A stretch of DNA of 64,000 bases from Pseudomonas oryzicola (GCF_014269185.2 NZ_JABWRZ020000001.1:2815001-2879000); one strand, 5' to 3'; counted from the stretch's first letter, positions 50,081 to 60,400 are shown. Translations and numbers: made by a program. Notes: generated by a model not told the origin, from the sequence alone.

Positions 50081-53000
50081 TCAGTAGGGCACGGACCCGT
50101 ACAAGGTCTCGATCGCCTCGACCAGTTCGTCGTAACCGACCGGCTTGTTCAAATGCCGGTCGAAGCCCGATTGGCGTGACTTGTGCTGATCGGCGCTGGC
50201 GCCGTAGCCCGTCAATGCGATCGCCGGGGTGTGCTGCAAGTGGCTCAGGCCACGCAAGGCCTTGATCAACGCGTGGCCATCCATGACCGGCATACCAATG
50301 TCGGACAGAATGATGTCATAGCTGGCGGCCGCTGCCGCTGCCAGCGCCTGGCGTGGATCGCTGAACGCACTGACCTCGGCGCACTCCATTTCCAACAACT
50401 GCTGCATCACTTCCAGCACGTCTGGCGAATCATCGACCAACAGCACCCGGATGCCGCTCAGGCGGCCTTCGGTGGCTGTATCCGCTGGCGCTGCGACGGG
50501 GAGCTGACCGCTGTCCGACCATGGCAGGCTGACGGTGAAGGTGCAGCCCTGGCCGATGCCCGCCGAATCGGCACTCACGCTACCACCATGGGCTTCCACC
50601 AACTGACGGACCAGGGACAGGCCAATACCCAGGCCTTCGCGCGGATGGCTGCCCATTTGCGGTGCGACCTGGCTGAACAGGTCGAAAATGTGCTCCAGGC
50701 TATCCGCTGTCAGGCCAGCACCCTGGTCAATGACGCGCAACCACACCTGTGCTTCATCATGGCTCAATACCAAGCGGACAAGGCCACCCGGCGGGCTGAA
50801 CTTGAGCGCGTTGTTCAGCAGGTTCCAGACCACCTGTTCCAGCCGCGTGCTGTCGCCTTCGATAATCAAGGGCAAGCCGTCAGCCGGCAGCTCCAGGAGC
50901 ACATTGCAGGCAGGTTGTTCACTCTGCACCAGTGCATGGATGCCCTGCAGGATGGCGCGGATATCCACCGCTTCGGTCTTGAGCTTCAGCTTGCCGGTAC
51001 GAATACGGGCGACATCGAGCAAGTCGTCGATGATTCGCGCCTGGCTGTTGACCGCCTCGCGGATGCTGGCCACAGCCTTGCTCGCCGCTGCGCTGTGGGC
51101 GATCGTCGGCAAGCGCCGGAGGATTTCCGCATTGAGCTGGATCAGGTTGAGCGGGTGCTTGAGTTCGTGGGACATGATGGCGAAAAACTCGTCCTTCATG
51201 TGGCTGCTGCTCTGCGACTCGGCCAGTTGCTTGCTCTGCTCGTCATGCCGGCGCTTGTGCCCCGTGAGGTCGCGGGCGATCTTCACGAAGCCGCGCAGGG
51301 TGCTGCCCTTGAGCTGGGATATCTCGCCGCTGGAGTAGAAGCGGCTGCCATCCTTGCGCACATGCCAGCGCTCGTCCTGGTCGCGCTCATTGACCCGGGC
51401 GGCATGCAGTTCCTGTTCGGGAACGCCGCGCGCACGGTCCTCTTCGGTGAAGATCAAGCGGTAATGCTGGCCCAGCACATCCGCCTTGCTGTGGCCGAAC
51501 ATCAGGCTGGCGCCAGTGTTCCAGTCGGTGATCAGGCCCTGTTCGTCGAGCAGGATGATGGCGAAATCGTGGGTGCTTTCGGCCACCACGCGCATGCGCT
51601 CCTCACCCAGGCGCACGCGTTCCTCCGCCGCCCGGCTCTTGCTGATGTCGATGAAGGTCAGCACCGTGCCATCGCTGTCCTGCTCGCTCGAGCGGTACGG
51701 CAGCAACCGCGCCAGATACCAGCGTTGGTCGTGGCCGCCGACCTCGCGTTCGATGATGTGTTCGCCCTGGGCCACGGTACGGGCATCCTCGGCCAGCGCG
51801 GGGTAGTCGAGGCGATGGGTGATGTCGAGCAGCGAGCGCCCGGTGTCGACCGGCAGCATGTTGAACAAGTCGGTGGCACGCGGGGTGAACCAGCGGATAT
51901 GCAGGTTGCGGTCGACGAACACCGTGGCGATATCGGTACTGGCGATCAGGTTGCTGAGGTAATCGTTGACCTTGTCGGTTTCCTCGACCTTGTTCTTCAG
52001 CTCGAAGTTGACCGTCAGCAATTCCTCGTTGATCGACTGCAGCTCTTCCTTGCTGGTGCCCAGCTCTTCGCTGGCAGAGCGCAGTTCTTCGTTGATGGCC
52101 TGCATTTCTTCATTGGAGGCGGTCAGTTCCTGGCTGGAGATTTCCCATTGTTCGATGGTTTCCTGCAATTGCAGGCGGGTGCGCTGCAGCTCGTGCTCGA
52201 GGTTGTGCAAGACCATGCTGTCGGTCTGGCGAAGCGACCCGGCAATGGGCAACGACGGGCCGGCTGCGCGCTCTTCGAAAACCACCAGCAGGTATTCGCC
52301 AGCGCTCACTTGGTCCTTGTGCGGCTGCACGGTGATTTCCACCTGCACCCGGTCGGCACCTTCGCCGAGTTCCACCGGCCGCGAGGTCACCGCCTCGGTA
52401 CCCTGGCGGGCCTGGAACAAGGTGCTGCGCAGGGCCAGGCGCAAGCTCGGCAGCACCAGGCTCAACAGGTTACGACTGAGTTCACCGCCGGCCAGTTGCA
52501 TGAAGCGGCCAACGCCCTCGCTCAGGTGCAGGATCGTACCTTCGCCGTCGATGATCAGGCTGGGCGGGTTCCGGCGCGCCAAGGCCCGGTGGTGCACTTC
52601 GGCGTAGACGGGTTTGCGCCCGGGCTTGTCCTGCCCGCGTGCGACCTGGGGCGGGCTGGTGAGGTCCGGCCCCGGCAACTGGCGGCCCGAGCGGCGGCCC
52701 AGGGTGCTGACGTCGCGGGCTCGGTAGATACGGTTGCGCTTGTCGACCACGGCGAACAGTTCATTGGCCAGGTCGGCAGACTCGGCTGAGCCCAGGAACA
52801 GGAACCCCCCGGGCCGCAAGGCGAAGTGGAACATCTGCAGAATGTCCTGCTGGATCTCGCGGTCGAGGTAGATCAGCAGGTTGCGGCAGACGATCAGGCC
52901 GATCTGCGAGAACGGCGGGTCGGACAGCAGGTTGTGCCGGGCGAACAGGACTTTCTCGCGAATTTCCTTGCGTACCCGGTAGTGCTGGTCTTCCTTGACG

Positions 53001-54220
53001 AAGAACTGGCGCAGCCGCGAGGGTGGCACGTCGGTGACGATCGCCTCCGGATACGAACCACCCCGGGCAATGCTGATGGCACGCTCATCGAGGTCGGTGG
53101 CAAACACCTGGACTTGGCTGGCTCGCTGTTCCACGGCCAGTTGCTCGCAGGCGAGCATGGCCAGGCTGTAGGCTTCTTCGCCGGTGGAGCAGCCGGCCGA
53201 CCAGATGCGTATTTCGCCAGCGCCCTCGGTTGGCTCGGGCTCGCTGACCAGCTGCGGCAGCACATGGCGTTCCAGCGCCTCGAAGGCCTCGCGGTCACGG
53301 AAGAAGTTGGTGACACCGATCAGCATGTCGGCCAACAAGGCCGTGGCCTCTTCGCGGTGGTCTTCCAGGTAGCGCAGGTAGGCGCCAAGGTCGGCCTGCC
53401 CGGTCACGTGCAGCCGGCGCTCGATGCGCCGCAGCACGGTGGCGCGCTTGTAATGCTGGAAGTCATGCCCGGTGACACTGCGCAACTGCAGGAGAATCTC
53501 CTCCAGCAGCGGCTCGGAGGCCTGCGGGTCGCCTGCGCGACTGCCCAGCGCGGGTGGCAGGGTATCGTCATCGATCCGCGGCAGCTTTACCTGGCTAGCG
53601 TTCCGCCATAGCTCCAGCAGTTTCTGGGGGATTTCCGCGGCCGGTAGGACGATATCGACCATACCGGTGTCTATGGCCGCGCGGGGCATGCTGTCGTACT
53701 GCGCGTCATCGGGCGCCTGCACCAGCGTGACGCCGCCTTGCTCCTTGATGCGCGAGAGCCCGACCGCACCGTCGGCACCGCTACCGGACAGCACCACGCA
53801 AAAGGCATGGTCCTTGTGCACGTCAGCCAGGTCACGAAAGAACAGGTCGATGGCCACGTGGTCGCCGCGTCGCCGGTTGGCTGGGGTCACCCGCAGGTAA
53901 CCGTCATTGGTCGACAAGCGGTTGGCGGGCGATATCACGTACACATGGTTGCGCTCGATCGGCACTGGCTCGGTCACCTGGCGCACCGGCATCGCGGTGG
54001 TTTCCTGGATGATGCGGTCCGCCACACTCTGGTGGTCGGGAGACAGGTGCAGGACGATGACGAAGGCCATGCCTGAATCGGCCGGCATTTGCCGGAACAA
54101 CGTGCACAAGGCCTCGAGGCCACCTGCCGAGGCGCCTATGCCGACCACAGGGAAGTCCAGATGGCTTGGACTCAGGTTGGGGTTTTGCGGCGAGGCGGGC
54201 TGGTTAGCAGACGACTTCAT
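50081..54220 (-). CDS. Giant hybrid CheB-CheR-PAS-histidine kinase-receiver protein
   Basis: A 1379-residue soluble sensor. It contains, in order: a CheB methylesterase (about 24-205; S31, H58, D150), a CheR methyltransferase (about 235-500, SAGCSTGEEAYSLA), a PAS-like segment (about 545-650), a coiled coil (about 670-755), two PAS domains (about 755-865 and 875-985), a kinase with phospho-acceptor H1018 (SHELKHPLN), N box NLLNNALKF, G boxes DQGAGL and GLGIGL, and a receiver with D1307, D1263/D1264 and K1359. No membrane segment. The ATG at 54220 follows AAGG. A CheB without receiver fused to CheR is a known architecture, but output targets are unknown. It is next to stress genes, not chemotaxis genes. 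Confidence 0.92.
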   Translation of the reverse strand: MKSSANQPASPQNPNLSPSHLDFPVVGIGASAGGLEALCTLFRQMPADSGMAFVIVLHLSPDHQSVADRIIQETTAMPVRQVTEPVPIERNHVYVISPANRLSTNDGYLRVTPANRRRGDHVAIDLFFRDLADVHKDHAFCVVLSGSGADGAVGLSRIKEQGGVTLVQAPDDAQYDSMPRAAIDTGMVDIVLPAAEIPQKLLELWRNASQVKLPRIDDDTLPPALGSRAGDPQASEPLLEEILLQLRSVTGHDFQHYKRATVLRRIERRLHVTGQADLGAYLRYLEDHREEATALLADMLIGVTNFFRDREAFEALERHVLPQLVSEPEPTEGAGEIRIWSAGCSTGEEAYSLAMLACEQLAVEQRASQVQVFATDLDERAISIARGGSYPEAIVTDVPPSRLRQFFVKEDQHYRVRKEIREKVLFARHNLLSDPPFSQIGLIVCRNLLIYLDREIQQDILQMFHFALRPGGFLFLGSAESADLANELFAVVDKRNRIYRARDVSTLGRRSGRQLPGPDLTSPPQVARGQDKPGRKPVYAEVHHRALARRNPPSLIIDGEGTILHLSEGVGRFMQLAGGELSRNLLSLVLPSLRLALRSTLFQARQGTEAVTSRPVELGEGADRVQVEITVQPHKDQVSAGEYLLVVFEERAAGPSLPIAGSLRQTDSMVLHNLEHELQRTRLQLQETIEQWEISSQELTASNEEMQAINEELRSASEELGTSKEELQSINEELLTVNFELKNKVEETDKVNDYLSNLIASTDIATVFVDRNLHIRWFTPRATDLFNMLPVDTGRSLLDITHRLDYPALAEDARTVAQGEHIIEREVGGHDQRWYLARLLPYRSSEQDSDGTVLTFIDISKSRAAEERVRLGEERMRVVAESTHDFAIILLDEQGLITDWNTGASLMFGHSKADVLGQHYRLIFTEEDRARGVPEQELHAARVNERDQDERWHVRKDGSRFYSSGEISQLKGSTLRGFVKIARDLTGHKRRHDEQSKQLAESQSSSHMKDEFFAIMSHELKHPLNLIQLNAEILRRLPTIAHSAAASKAVASIREAVNSQARIIDDLLDVARIRTGKLKLKTEAVDIRAILQGIHALVQSEQPACNVLLELPADGLPLIIEGDSTRLEQVVWNLLNNALKFSPPGGLVRLVLSHDEAQVWLRVIDQGAGLTADSLEHIFDLFSQVAPQMGSHPREGLGIGLSLVRQLVEAHGGSVSADSAGIGQGCTFTVSLPWSDSGQLPVAAPADTATEGRLSGIRVLLVDDSPDVLEVMQQLLEMECAEVSAFSDPRQALAAAAAASYDIILSDIGMPVMDGHALIKALRGLSHLQHTPAIALTGYGASADQHKSRQSGFDRHLNKPVGYDELVEAIETLYGSVPY

Positions 54221-54483
54221 GGCGGTGCCTTGTACAGACCTGACAGATGGCCCATCGACGCATCGCCGGGCTTGTGAAAGGCCATTATAGGCAAGCTGGC
54301 ACGGCAATCGCGAGAGGTTGGACGGAGGACCAATAGGCAGCGCGCCAATTTGCGACCTGCCAGTCATTTGGCGCCACTCGTCCGCAAACCCCGTATTAGA
54401 GTGAGCGCACAGCACCGCCTGGGTTCGGAGTAAGGGCACGGTATACGACCGTGACTACCATTCCAACCGCAAGGAGAAACGAC

Positions 54484-54693
54484 ATGGCTCGCGATCAAGA
54501 TCAAACCAGCCAACGTGGCGGCACCAAGGAAACCAACCCGGGCAACTTCGCCAACGACCGCGAAAAAGCGTCCCGCGCCGGGCAAAAAGGTGGCCAGGCC
54601 TCCGGCGGCAATTTCGCCAATGACCGCGAACGCGCCTCTGAAGCCGGGCGCAAGGGTGGCCAGAACAGCCACGGCGGCGGTCGCAACCAATAA
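54484..54693 (+). CDS. KGG-repeat stress protein with two repeats (69 aa)
   Basis: A 69-residue hydrophilic protein with two KGG units: NPGNFANDREKASRAGQKGG (19-38) and GGNFANDRERASEAGRKGG (41-59). Same family as the gene at 34067-34243 (GsiB/YciG type). AAGGAG lies about 8 bases before the ATG at 54484. A strong hairpin follows the stop. Repeat expansion by duplication is evident. General-stress role is known for the family, not tested here. Confidence 0.9.
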   Translation: MARDQDQTSQRGGTKETNPGNFANDREKASRAGQKGGQASGGNFANDRERASEAGRKGGQNSHGGGRNQ

Positions 54694-54715
54694 TGCACCC
54701 GCTGGCAACAGCACC

Positions 54716-54746
54716 GATGACCCGGCGGGCATCCCGCCGGGTCATC
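54716..54746 (+). terminator. Terminator after the second KGG gene
   Basis: A perfect 14-bp stem GATGACCCGGCGGG / CCCGCCGGGTCATC with a CAT loop lies 22 bases after the KGG stop. It has no immediate T-run (a TTTTT comes about 25 bases later) but should stall transcription. Confidence 0.7.
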
Positions 54747-54837
54747 GCTCCTGCGAACCGTTACGCAATCTTTTTGAATCTTCGCTGCGCGCTCGACTCA
54801 ACACCAAGTCATCCATGGAAAAGAGGAGGGCCACGCA

Positions 54838-55107
54838 ATGCCTGATCCGCAGTTGTACATCATCGACTACCGGTTACACGGCAAACCGCGCAGCTTCATC
54901 ATCCGCCTGGAACGTATGGACAATGCCGAGGCCTGGCATTGGGCCAGCTGCGACGCCGGTATCGGCATCATTCCCAAGTTCGGCCGCGAGAAGATCCGCA
55001 AGGTGAGCAAACCCATGGCCGAGCGCTATGGGGTAACAGAGGTCAGCTGGCGAGCCTCCGGCAGCAAGCCAGGCCAGTCGCTGGAAGACCCTGCCACCAC
55101 CGCCTGA
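54838..55107 (+). CDS. Small conserved Pseudomonas protein (DUF6555-like)
   Basis: An 89-residue soluble protein. It begins PDPQLYIIDYRLHGKPRSF and includes ERMDNAEAWHWASCDAG and IGIIPKFGREKIRKVSKPMAE. I recognise it as a conserved Pseudomonas family of unknown function, possibly DUF6555; the label is tentative. The fold appears alpha/beta. GAGG lies 8 bases before the ATG. It follows the KGG gene and its hairpin. Confidence 0.7.
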   Translation: MPDPQLYIIDYRLHGKPRSFIIRLERMDNAEAWHWASCDAGIGIIPKFGREKIRKVSKPMAERYGVTEVSWRASGSKPGQSLEDPATTA

Positions 55108-55133
55108 CCAGATCTTGCCGCCACACCGACAGC

Positions 55134-55313
55134 TCAGGCCCCGGATTCGGGATCGCTGGCGGGTACCCCAGGCCGGTTCTGCTCATCATCCGTCAGGTTC
55201 GGGTCGGTGTCGGGATCGTCCACTTTGTCACTGCGGTCATTGCGCGCGTCCGGATCCAGTTCCGGCCAGTCATCCTGCACATTCCCGCCGCCCAGCCACT
55301 GCTTGTCGTTCAT
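55134..55313 (-). CDS. Small acidic protein (59 aa), unknown function
   Basis: A 59-residue, Asp-rich protein (DDWPELDPDARND, DDPDTDPNLTDDE) ending GVPASDPESGA, which recalls the ASDP motif of the metallothionein tail. It has no signal or membrane segment and is probably disordered. The ATG at 55313 is preferred; a longer frame upstream runs through the paa terminator. The ribosome site is weak. It converges on the preceding gene. Confidence 0.6.
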   Translation of the reverse strand: MNDKQWLGGGNVQDDWPELDPDARNDRSDKVDDPDTDPNLTDDEQNRPGVPASDPESGA

Positions 55314-55334
55314 GCCCTTGGCCTCCGTTTCGGT

Positions 55335-55361
55335 AAAAAAGGCCCGCCAGGCCGGCGGGCC
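55335..55361 (-). terminator. Rho-independent terminator of the paa cluster
   Basis: On the minus strand, GGCCCGCC-GGCCT-GGCGGGCC (8-bp stem) is followed at once by six T (complement of 55335-55340). It lies 108 bases past the paaZ stop. It is a textbook terminator for the transcript running from paaA to paaZ. Confidence 0.88.
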
Positions 55362-55469
55362 AACACAGGAGTGAGAGGCGAAGCCATTGACCACCTCTCA
55401 ATGCATCAGAACCCGACGACGTGGCGTGCGATCGGTCGCGCCCAGGCAGAGGCCGACCAATGGCAGCGG

Positions 55470-57527
55470 TCATGCCCGCGGCAGTTTCAACACCAGGGTC
55501 AGGATGTCGTAGCTCGCCACCAGTTCGCCCAGCTGGTTGGTCACTTCCACGTCCCACGCCACCACACCCTGCGGTTGCCCCAGCGGGCTGGTCTTGCCCT
55601 GGTCGATCTTGCGCTTGCAGGTCAGACGCGCCTGGATGGTATCGCCGATGCCCACCGGGTTGATGAAGCGCAGGGTATCCAGGCCATAGTTGGCCAATAC
55701 CGGCCCTGCACCCGGGGAAACGAACAGCCCGGCGGCTGCCGACAATACGAAGTAACCATGGGCGATACGCTTGCCGAACTGCGATTCCCTGGCGGCGATC
55801 TCGTCGAAATGCATGTAGAAATGGTCGCCCGACAGGCAGCCGAAGTTGACCAGGTCGGCTTCGGTCACGGTGCGGCGGTGGGTAAGCAGTGATTCGCCGA
55901 TGCGCAGCTGCTCGAAGTAGCGGCGGAACGGGTGCACTTCGCTTTCGATCACTTCGCCACCACGCACGTACTCGCCGGTAACCGCCGTGAGCATGCTCGG
56001 CGAACCCTGCACCGCAGCGCGTTGCAGGTAGTGCTTGACCGCACGCAGGCCACCCAGTTCTTCACCACCACCGGCGCGGCCCGGGCCACCGTGCTTGAGT
56101 TGCGGCAATGGCGAGCCATGCCCGGTGGATTCCTTGGCCGCTTCGCGGTCGAGCACCAGCAACCGGCCATGCCAGGCAGCGGCGACCGGGATGGCCTTGG
56201 CGGCGACGCCACGGTCGGCGGTGACCAGGGTGGCCACCAGGCTGCCTTTGCCCCGCGCGGCCAGCACCAGGGCTTCGTCGAGGTCGTCATAGGCCATCAG
56301 CGTGCTGACCGGGCCGAACGCTTCGATATCGTGGGCTCCGCCTTCAGCATGCGGGTCGCGGGCCTGCAGCAGGGTTGGGGCAAAGAATGCACCCTCGGCC
56401 ACGCCTTCGCCACGCGGGGCAAAGCCATCACTGGCGCCGAACAGCTGGTCGCAACTCTGCAGCAGGCTGCGCACGCGCTCGGCCACGTCGTGCTGCTGGT
56501 CATGCGAGGCCAGGGCACCCATGCGCACGCCTTCCAGCGAAGGGTCGCCGACTACCACCTTGCGCAACCGCTCGCGCAAGCGCGTGGCAACGGCGTCGAT
56601 GTGTCTGGCCGGGACGATGGCGCGGCGGATGGCGGTGCACTTCTGCCCGGCCTTGGTGGTCATTTCCCGCACCACTTCCTTGATGTACAGATCGAATTCC
56701 TCGCTGTCCGGGGTCACGTCCGGGCCGAGAATGGCGCAGTTCAGCGAGTCGGCCTCGGCGCTGAACGGCACCGCGTTGCGCACCAGGTTCGGCGTGACGC
56801 GCAGCTTGGCGGCAGTGTCGGCGGAGCCGGTGAAGGTCACCACGTCCTGGCCCTGCAGGCGGTCGAGCAGGTCGCCGGTGCTGCCGATCACCAGTTGCAG
56901 GCTGCCTTCGGGCAGCAGGCCGGAGGCATGCATCAGACGCACCACGGCCTCGGTCAGGTAGCTGGTCGAGGTCGCCGGCTTGACGATGCATGGCATGCCG
57001 GCCAGGAAAGTCGGGGCGAACTTCTCCAGCATGCCCCAGATGGGGAAGTTGAAGGCGTTGATGTGCACCGCCACGCCGGCGCGCGGCACCAGGATGTGGC
57101 TGCCGGCGAAATGGCCTTGCTTGCCCAGCGGGATGGCCGGGCCTTCGTGCACCAGGTTGCCCGACGGCAACTCACGGCTGCCGATGCCGGCATAGGAGAA
57201 CAATGTGGCATTGCCACCTTCGATGTCGATCCAGCTGTCGGCACGGGTGGCGCCGCTGTGGTGGGACAGCGCGTAGAGCTGCTCCTTGCGCTCGGCCAGG
57301 TACAAGGCCAGGGCCTTCAGGCGTGCGGCGCGCTGCTGGAAGTCCATGGCCATCAGGCTGGCCAGGCCTCGGGCCCGGGCGAAATCCATGGCTTCGGCGA
57401 AGTCCGGGCGTTCTTCATGGCTGTAGGCAAGCACGTGGCCGTCGAGGGCGCTGCGCAAGGCCTGGGCGCCGTGCTGGCCGAGCCAGCGGCCGGCGATGAA
57501 GCTTTGCAGGGTAGGGGCGGCAGACAT
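55470..57527 (-). CDS. paaZ: PaaZ, oxepin-CoA ring-opening hydrolase/semialdehyde dehydrogenase
   Basis: A 685-residue bifunctional enzyme. Residues 1-530 are an aldehyde dehydrogenase with E258 (FSAEADS) and nucleophile C297 ([11 protein letters not shown]). Residues about 535-685 are a MaoC-like R-specific enoyl-CoA hydratase ([20 protein letters not shown]), which opens oxepin-CoA. The dehydrogenase then oxidises the semialdehyde to 3-oxo-5,6-dehydrosuberyl-CoA. GGAGA lies 6 bases before the ATG at 57527; an ATG four codons upstream is less well placed. It is the last gene of the paa cluster in this window, followed by a strong terminator. Confidence 0.96.
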   Translation of the reverse strand: MSAAPTLQSFIAGRWLGQHGAQALRSALDGHVLAYSHEERPDFAEAMDFARARGLASLMAMDFQQRAARLKALALYLAERKEQLYALSHHSGATRADSWIDIEGGNATLFSYAGIGSRELPSGNLVHEGPAIPLGKQGHFAGSHILVPRAGVAVHINAFNFPIWGMLEKFAPTFLAGMPCIVKPATSTSYLTEAVVRLMHASGLLPEGSLQLVIGSTGDLLDRLQGQDVVTFTGSADTAAKLRVTPNLVRNAVPFSAEADSLNCAILGPDVTPDSEEFDLYIKEVVREMTTKAGQKCTAIRRAIVPARHIDAVATRLRERLRKVVVGDPSLEGVRMGALASHDQQHDVAERVRSLLQSCDQLFGASDGFAPRGEGVAEGAFFAPTLLQARDPHAEGGAHDIEAFGPVSTLMAYDDLDEALVLAARGKGSLVATLVTADRGVAAKAIPVAAAWHGRLLVLDREAAKESTGHGSPLPQLKHGGPGRAGGGEELGGLRAVKHYLQRAAVQGSPSMLTAVTGEYVRGGEVIESEVHPFRRYFEQLRIGESLLTHRRTVTEADLVNFGCLSGDHFYMHFDEIAARESQFGKRIAHGYFVLSAAAGLFVSPGAGPVLANYGLDTLRFINPVGIGDTIQARLTCKRKIDQGKTSPLGQPQGVVAWDVEVTNQLGELVASYDILTLVLKLPRA

Positions 57528-57565
57528 GCTGTTCTCCATGCTGTTCAGAGATGAGGAAGGCGCTG

Positions 57566-58819
57566 TTACCACAGCGCCAGGGTGTAGCCGATGATCAGGC
57601 GGTTTTCGTCCACGGCGTTGGTCAGGCCATTGCCGGAGCGGAAGGTGACGTTGCGCCAACGCAGGCTGACGTCCTTGAACGGGCCGCTCTGGATGACATA
57701 GGTAATGTCGGTGTCGCGCTCGCGCTCGCGGCCGTTGCTGAGCGTGGCGGTTTCGGCGTGACGGCCGTCGGTGTAGCGGGTCATGAAGCTCAGGCCGGGA
57801 ATGCCCATGGCAACGAAGTCGTAGTCGTAGCGCAACTGCCAAGAATCCAGCCCGGCGCGGGTGAAGGTGTTGTAGGTAACCAGGTTGACGGTGAACGGGT
57901 CGCCGCCGTTGACGAACGGGAACGCGCTGTCGCCGGACATCTGTTGCCATGTGGCGGTGAACTTGTGGGCCCGCACACCAAGTGTGAACATGGCGTTGAA
58001 GTTGCGGTTGTCGATGGTGCCGGCACGTTTGGCGCCGTCTTCGCGGCTGTCGAAGTAGCGCAGGTCGGTGCGCAGGCTCAGGCCTTCACCCAGCGGGCGA
58101 GTATCGACCAGGCCGACGAACTGCTGGCGATAGATATCTTCGAGCTTGGCGTAGTAGTAGCTGACGCTGGATTGAGGGGTGATGGCATAGCTGCCGCCAC
58201 CGAAGTCCAGGTGGTCGCTGCTGGCGGCGCCGTAGCCGATGTCATCGCGCCCCGAGGAGTCACGCAGGTTGGCCTTGGTCAGGCGGCCGGCGTTGAAGGT
58301 CAGGCCTGCTAGGTCCTGGCTGGTCAGCAGACCGCCCTGGAAGGTGGAGGCCAGCAGGCGGGTGTCGTTGTACACCACCACTGGCAGGATCGGTTGCAGG
58401 GTGCCCAGGCGCAGGGTGCTCTTGGCCAGCCGCAGTTTGCCGGTCAAGCCCAGTTCGCTGTAGTCGTCGACCGGTTCATGGCTGTTCGGGCCAAAGGGCA
58501 GCAGGCCAGTGTTGCGGCGGTCGCGGCTGGAGTCGAGCTTGATACCCAGTTGCCCCATGGCATCGACGCCAAAGCCGAGCGTGCCCTCTGTGAAGCCCGA
58601 TTCCAGCTTGGCGGTGAAGCCCTGGCCCCATTCCTCGGCCTTGGCCTGCGCAGCGTTGCTCTGGCGGAAGTCACGGTTGAGGTAGTGGTTGCGCAGCTCC
58701 AGCCGGGCGTGGCTGTCACCGATGAAGTCCGCCATTGCCGGTACCGGCAGGGCGAGGGCGGCCAGCCAGGCGGCTGACATGAAGTGTGTACGGTTCATTG
58801 TTGTTGTTTTACCCGACAT
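57566..58819 (-). CDS. phaK: PhaK, phenylacetate-associated OprD-family porin
   Basis: A 417-residue OprD/Occ-family porin. A signal peptide of about 30 residues (ALPVPAMA, cut before [10 protein letters not shown]) is followed by a beta-barrel pattern, ending in aromatic W. It resembles BenF in the ben cluster: both mature chains share [14 protein letters not shown] / [18 protein letters not shown] N-termini. The ATG at 58819 is preferred over an internal ATG at 58798 because GGAAG lies before it, though AACAACAA-type motifs overlap both. It admits phenylacetate across the outer membrane. Confidence 0.92.
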   Translation of the reverse strand: MSGKTTTMNRTHFMSAAWLAALALPVPAMADFIGDSHARLELRNHYLNRDFRQSNAAQAKAEEWGQGFTAKLESGFTEGTLGFGVDAMGQLGIKLDSSRDRRNTGLLPFGPNSHEPVDDYSELGLTGKLRLAKSTLRLGTLQPILPVVVYNDTRLLASTFQGGLLTSQDLAGLTFNAGRLTKANLRDSSGRDDIGYGAASSDHLDFGGGSYAITPQSSVSYYYAKLEDIYRQQFVGLVDTRPLGEGLSLRTDLRYFDSREDGAKRAGTIDNRNFNAMFTLGVRAHKFTATWQQMSGDSAFPFVNGGDPFTVNLVTYNTFTRAGLDSWQLRYDYDFVAMGIPGLSFMTRYTDGRHAETATLSNGRERERDTDITYVIQSGPFKDVSLRWRNVTFRSGNGLTNAVDENRLIIGYTLALW

Positions 58820-58829
58820 GGTTGTTCTT
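58798..58829 (-). promoter_or_regulatory. Two Crc/Hfq-type A-rich motifs at the phaK start
   Basis: On the minus strand AAGAACAA (58829-58822) overlaps the ribosome site, and AACAACAA (58805-58798) lies just inside the coding region. Both fit AAnAAYAA. Two sites flanking the start codon would suit repression by Hfq/Crc. Sequence match only. Confidence 0.6.
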
Positions 58830-58837
58830 CCTTGAAG

Positions 58838-60400
58838 TCAGTGCTTGCTGGCACCGGCAGCGCCGATGCCGGTCATGGAGCGGATGAACTGCGCCAGGTA
58901 ACGGCCACGTTCCTCGCTGGCGCGTTGGGAGCCGTCGGTAACCGAGAACACCCAGGCGCCGAGGAACGCCAGGCTCATGGAGAACAGTGCGGGGTTGCTG
59001 TAGGGGAACAGCGCCTGTTCGTGATGCAGCACGTTGACCCACACCGCCGGGCCCAGCACTACCAGCAGCACCGCCGAGACCAGGCCGGCCATGCTGCCGC
59101 ACACCGCGCCACGAGTGGTCAGGCCTTTCCAGAACATCGAGAGCAGCAGTACCGGGAAATTGACCGAGGCCGCCACCGCCAGCACCAGGCCGGAGAGGAA
59201 GGCGATGTTCTGCGACTCGAACATCAGGCCGAGGATCACCGCCAGCAAACCGATCAGCAGGGTGGCGATACGCGACACGCGCATTTCCTCCTGCTCGCTG
59301 GCCTTGCCCTGGCGCATCACGCAGGCATACAGATCGTGGGATACGGCCGAAGCCCCGGACAACGCCAGGCCGGCGACCACGGCGAGGATGGTGGCGAAGG
59401 CCACGGCGGAGATGAAGCCGAGGAACAGGTTGCCACCCACCGCCTGGGCCAGGTGCACGGCGACCATGTTGCCACCGCCGATGATCGCGCCGGTGGCATC
59501 GCGGTAGGAGGGCTCGGCGCCGACCATGACGATGGCGCCAAAGCCGATGACGATCAGCAGCAGGTAGAAATAGCCGATGAAACCGGTGGCATAGAACACG
59601 CTCTTGCGCGCCTCCTTGGCATCGCTGACGGTAAAGAAGCGCATCAGGATGTGGGGCAGGCCGGCCGTGCCGAACATCATGCCCAGCCCCAGCGAAATGG
59701 CATCCACCGGGTTGGACAGCAAGCCGCCCGGGGCCATGATCGCCTGGCCCTTGGCATGCACGGCCACGGCGCTGGCGAACATCGCTTCGGTGCTGAAGCC
59801 GAAATGCTTGAGCACCATGAAGGCCATGAAGCTGGTACCCGACAGCAGCATCACCGCCTTGATGATCTGCACCCAGGTGGTGGCGAGCATGCCGCCGAAG
59901 GTGACGTAGGCGACCATCAGCACACCGACCAGCATCACCGCGTACAGATAGCTGATGCCGAACAGCAGTTCGATCAGCTTGCCGGCACCGACCATCTGTG
60001 CCACCAGGTACATCAGCGCCACCACCAGGGTGCCGAAGGCCGAGGTCAGGCGCACCGGGGTTTGCGCCAGGCGGTAGCTGACCACGTCGGCGAAGGTGTA
60101 CTTGCCCAGGTTGCGCAGGCGTTCGGCGATCAGGAACAGGATGATCGGCCAGCCGGCCAGTACGCCCAGGGCATACAGCAGGCCGTCGTAGCCGTTCATG
60201 AACATCATTGCCGAGATGCCCAGGAACGACGCGGCGCTGATCATGTCGCCGGCGATCGCCAGGCCGTTCTGCATGCCGCTCAGGCCCCCCCCAGCGGTGT
60301 AGAAGTCGCTGGCCGAGCGGGTGCGCATGGCCGCCCAGCGGGTGACCAGCAAGGTGAAGCAGACAAACACCATGAACATCGAGATGGCGGTCCAGTTCAT
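58838..60400 (-). CDS. phaJ: PhaJ-like sodium:solute symporter for phenylacetate
   Basis: A 520-residue inner-membrane transporter of the SSS family, with about 13 hydrophobic segments. It resembles ActP, with landmarks [23 protein letters not shown] and [15 protein letters not shown]. It imports phenylacetate in P. putida. Its ATG overlaps the upstream DUF485 stop (ATGA), and the porin gene follows after 18 bases. In KT2440 the same pair lies between the paa enzymes and phaK, as I recall. Confidence 0.9.
   Translation of the reverse strand: MNWTAISMFMVFVCFTLLVTRWAAMRTRSASDFYTAGGGLSGMQNGLAIAGDMISAASFLGISAMMFMNGYDGLLYALGVLAGWPIILFLIAERLRNLGKYTFADVVSYRLAQTPVRLTSAFGTLVVALMYLVAQMVGAGKLIELLFGISYLYAVMLVGVLMVAYVTFGGMLATTWVQIIKAVMLLSGTSFMAFMVLKHFGFSTEAMFASAVAVHAKGQAIMAPGGLLSNPVDAISLGLGMMFGTAGLPHILMRFFTVSDAKEARKSVFYATGFIGYFYLLLIVIGFGAIVMVGAEPSYRDATGAIIGGGNMVAVHLAQAVGGNLFLGFISAVAFATILAVVAGLALSGASAVSHDLYACVMRQGKASEQEEMRVSRIATLLIGLLAVILGLMFESQNIAFLSGLVLAVAASVNFPVLLLSMFWKGLTTRGAVCGSMAGLVSAVLLVVLGPAVWVNVLHHEQALFPYSNPALFSMSLAFLGAWVFSVTDGSQRASEERGRYLAQFIRSMTGIGAAGASKH

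Noticed and set aside
50183..52789. Open frame of more than 860 codons on the plus strand.
   Set aside because: It lies wholly opposite the hybrid sensor kinase gene, whose domains and active sites are unambiguous; no ribosome site or family match.
54297..54311. Sigma-54-like promoter: TGGCAC with GC ten bases after GG.
   Set aside because: The -12 element reads TCGC rather than TTGC, it is about 170 bases from the next gene, and there is no enhancer-binding protein nearby. Likely chance.
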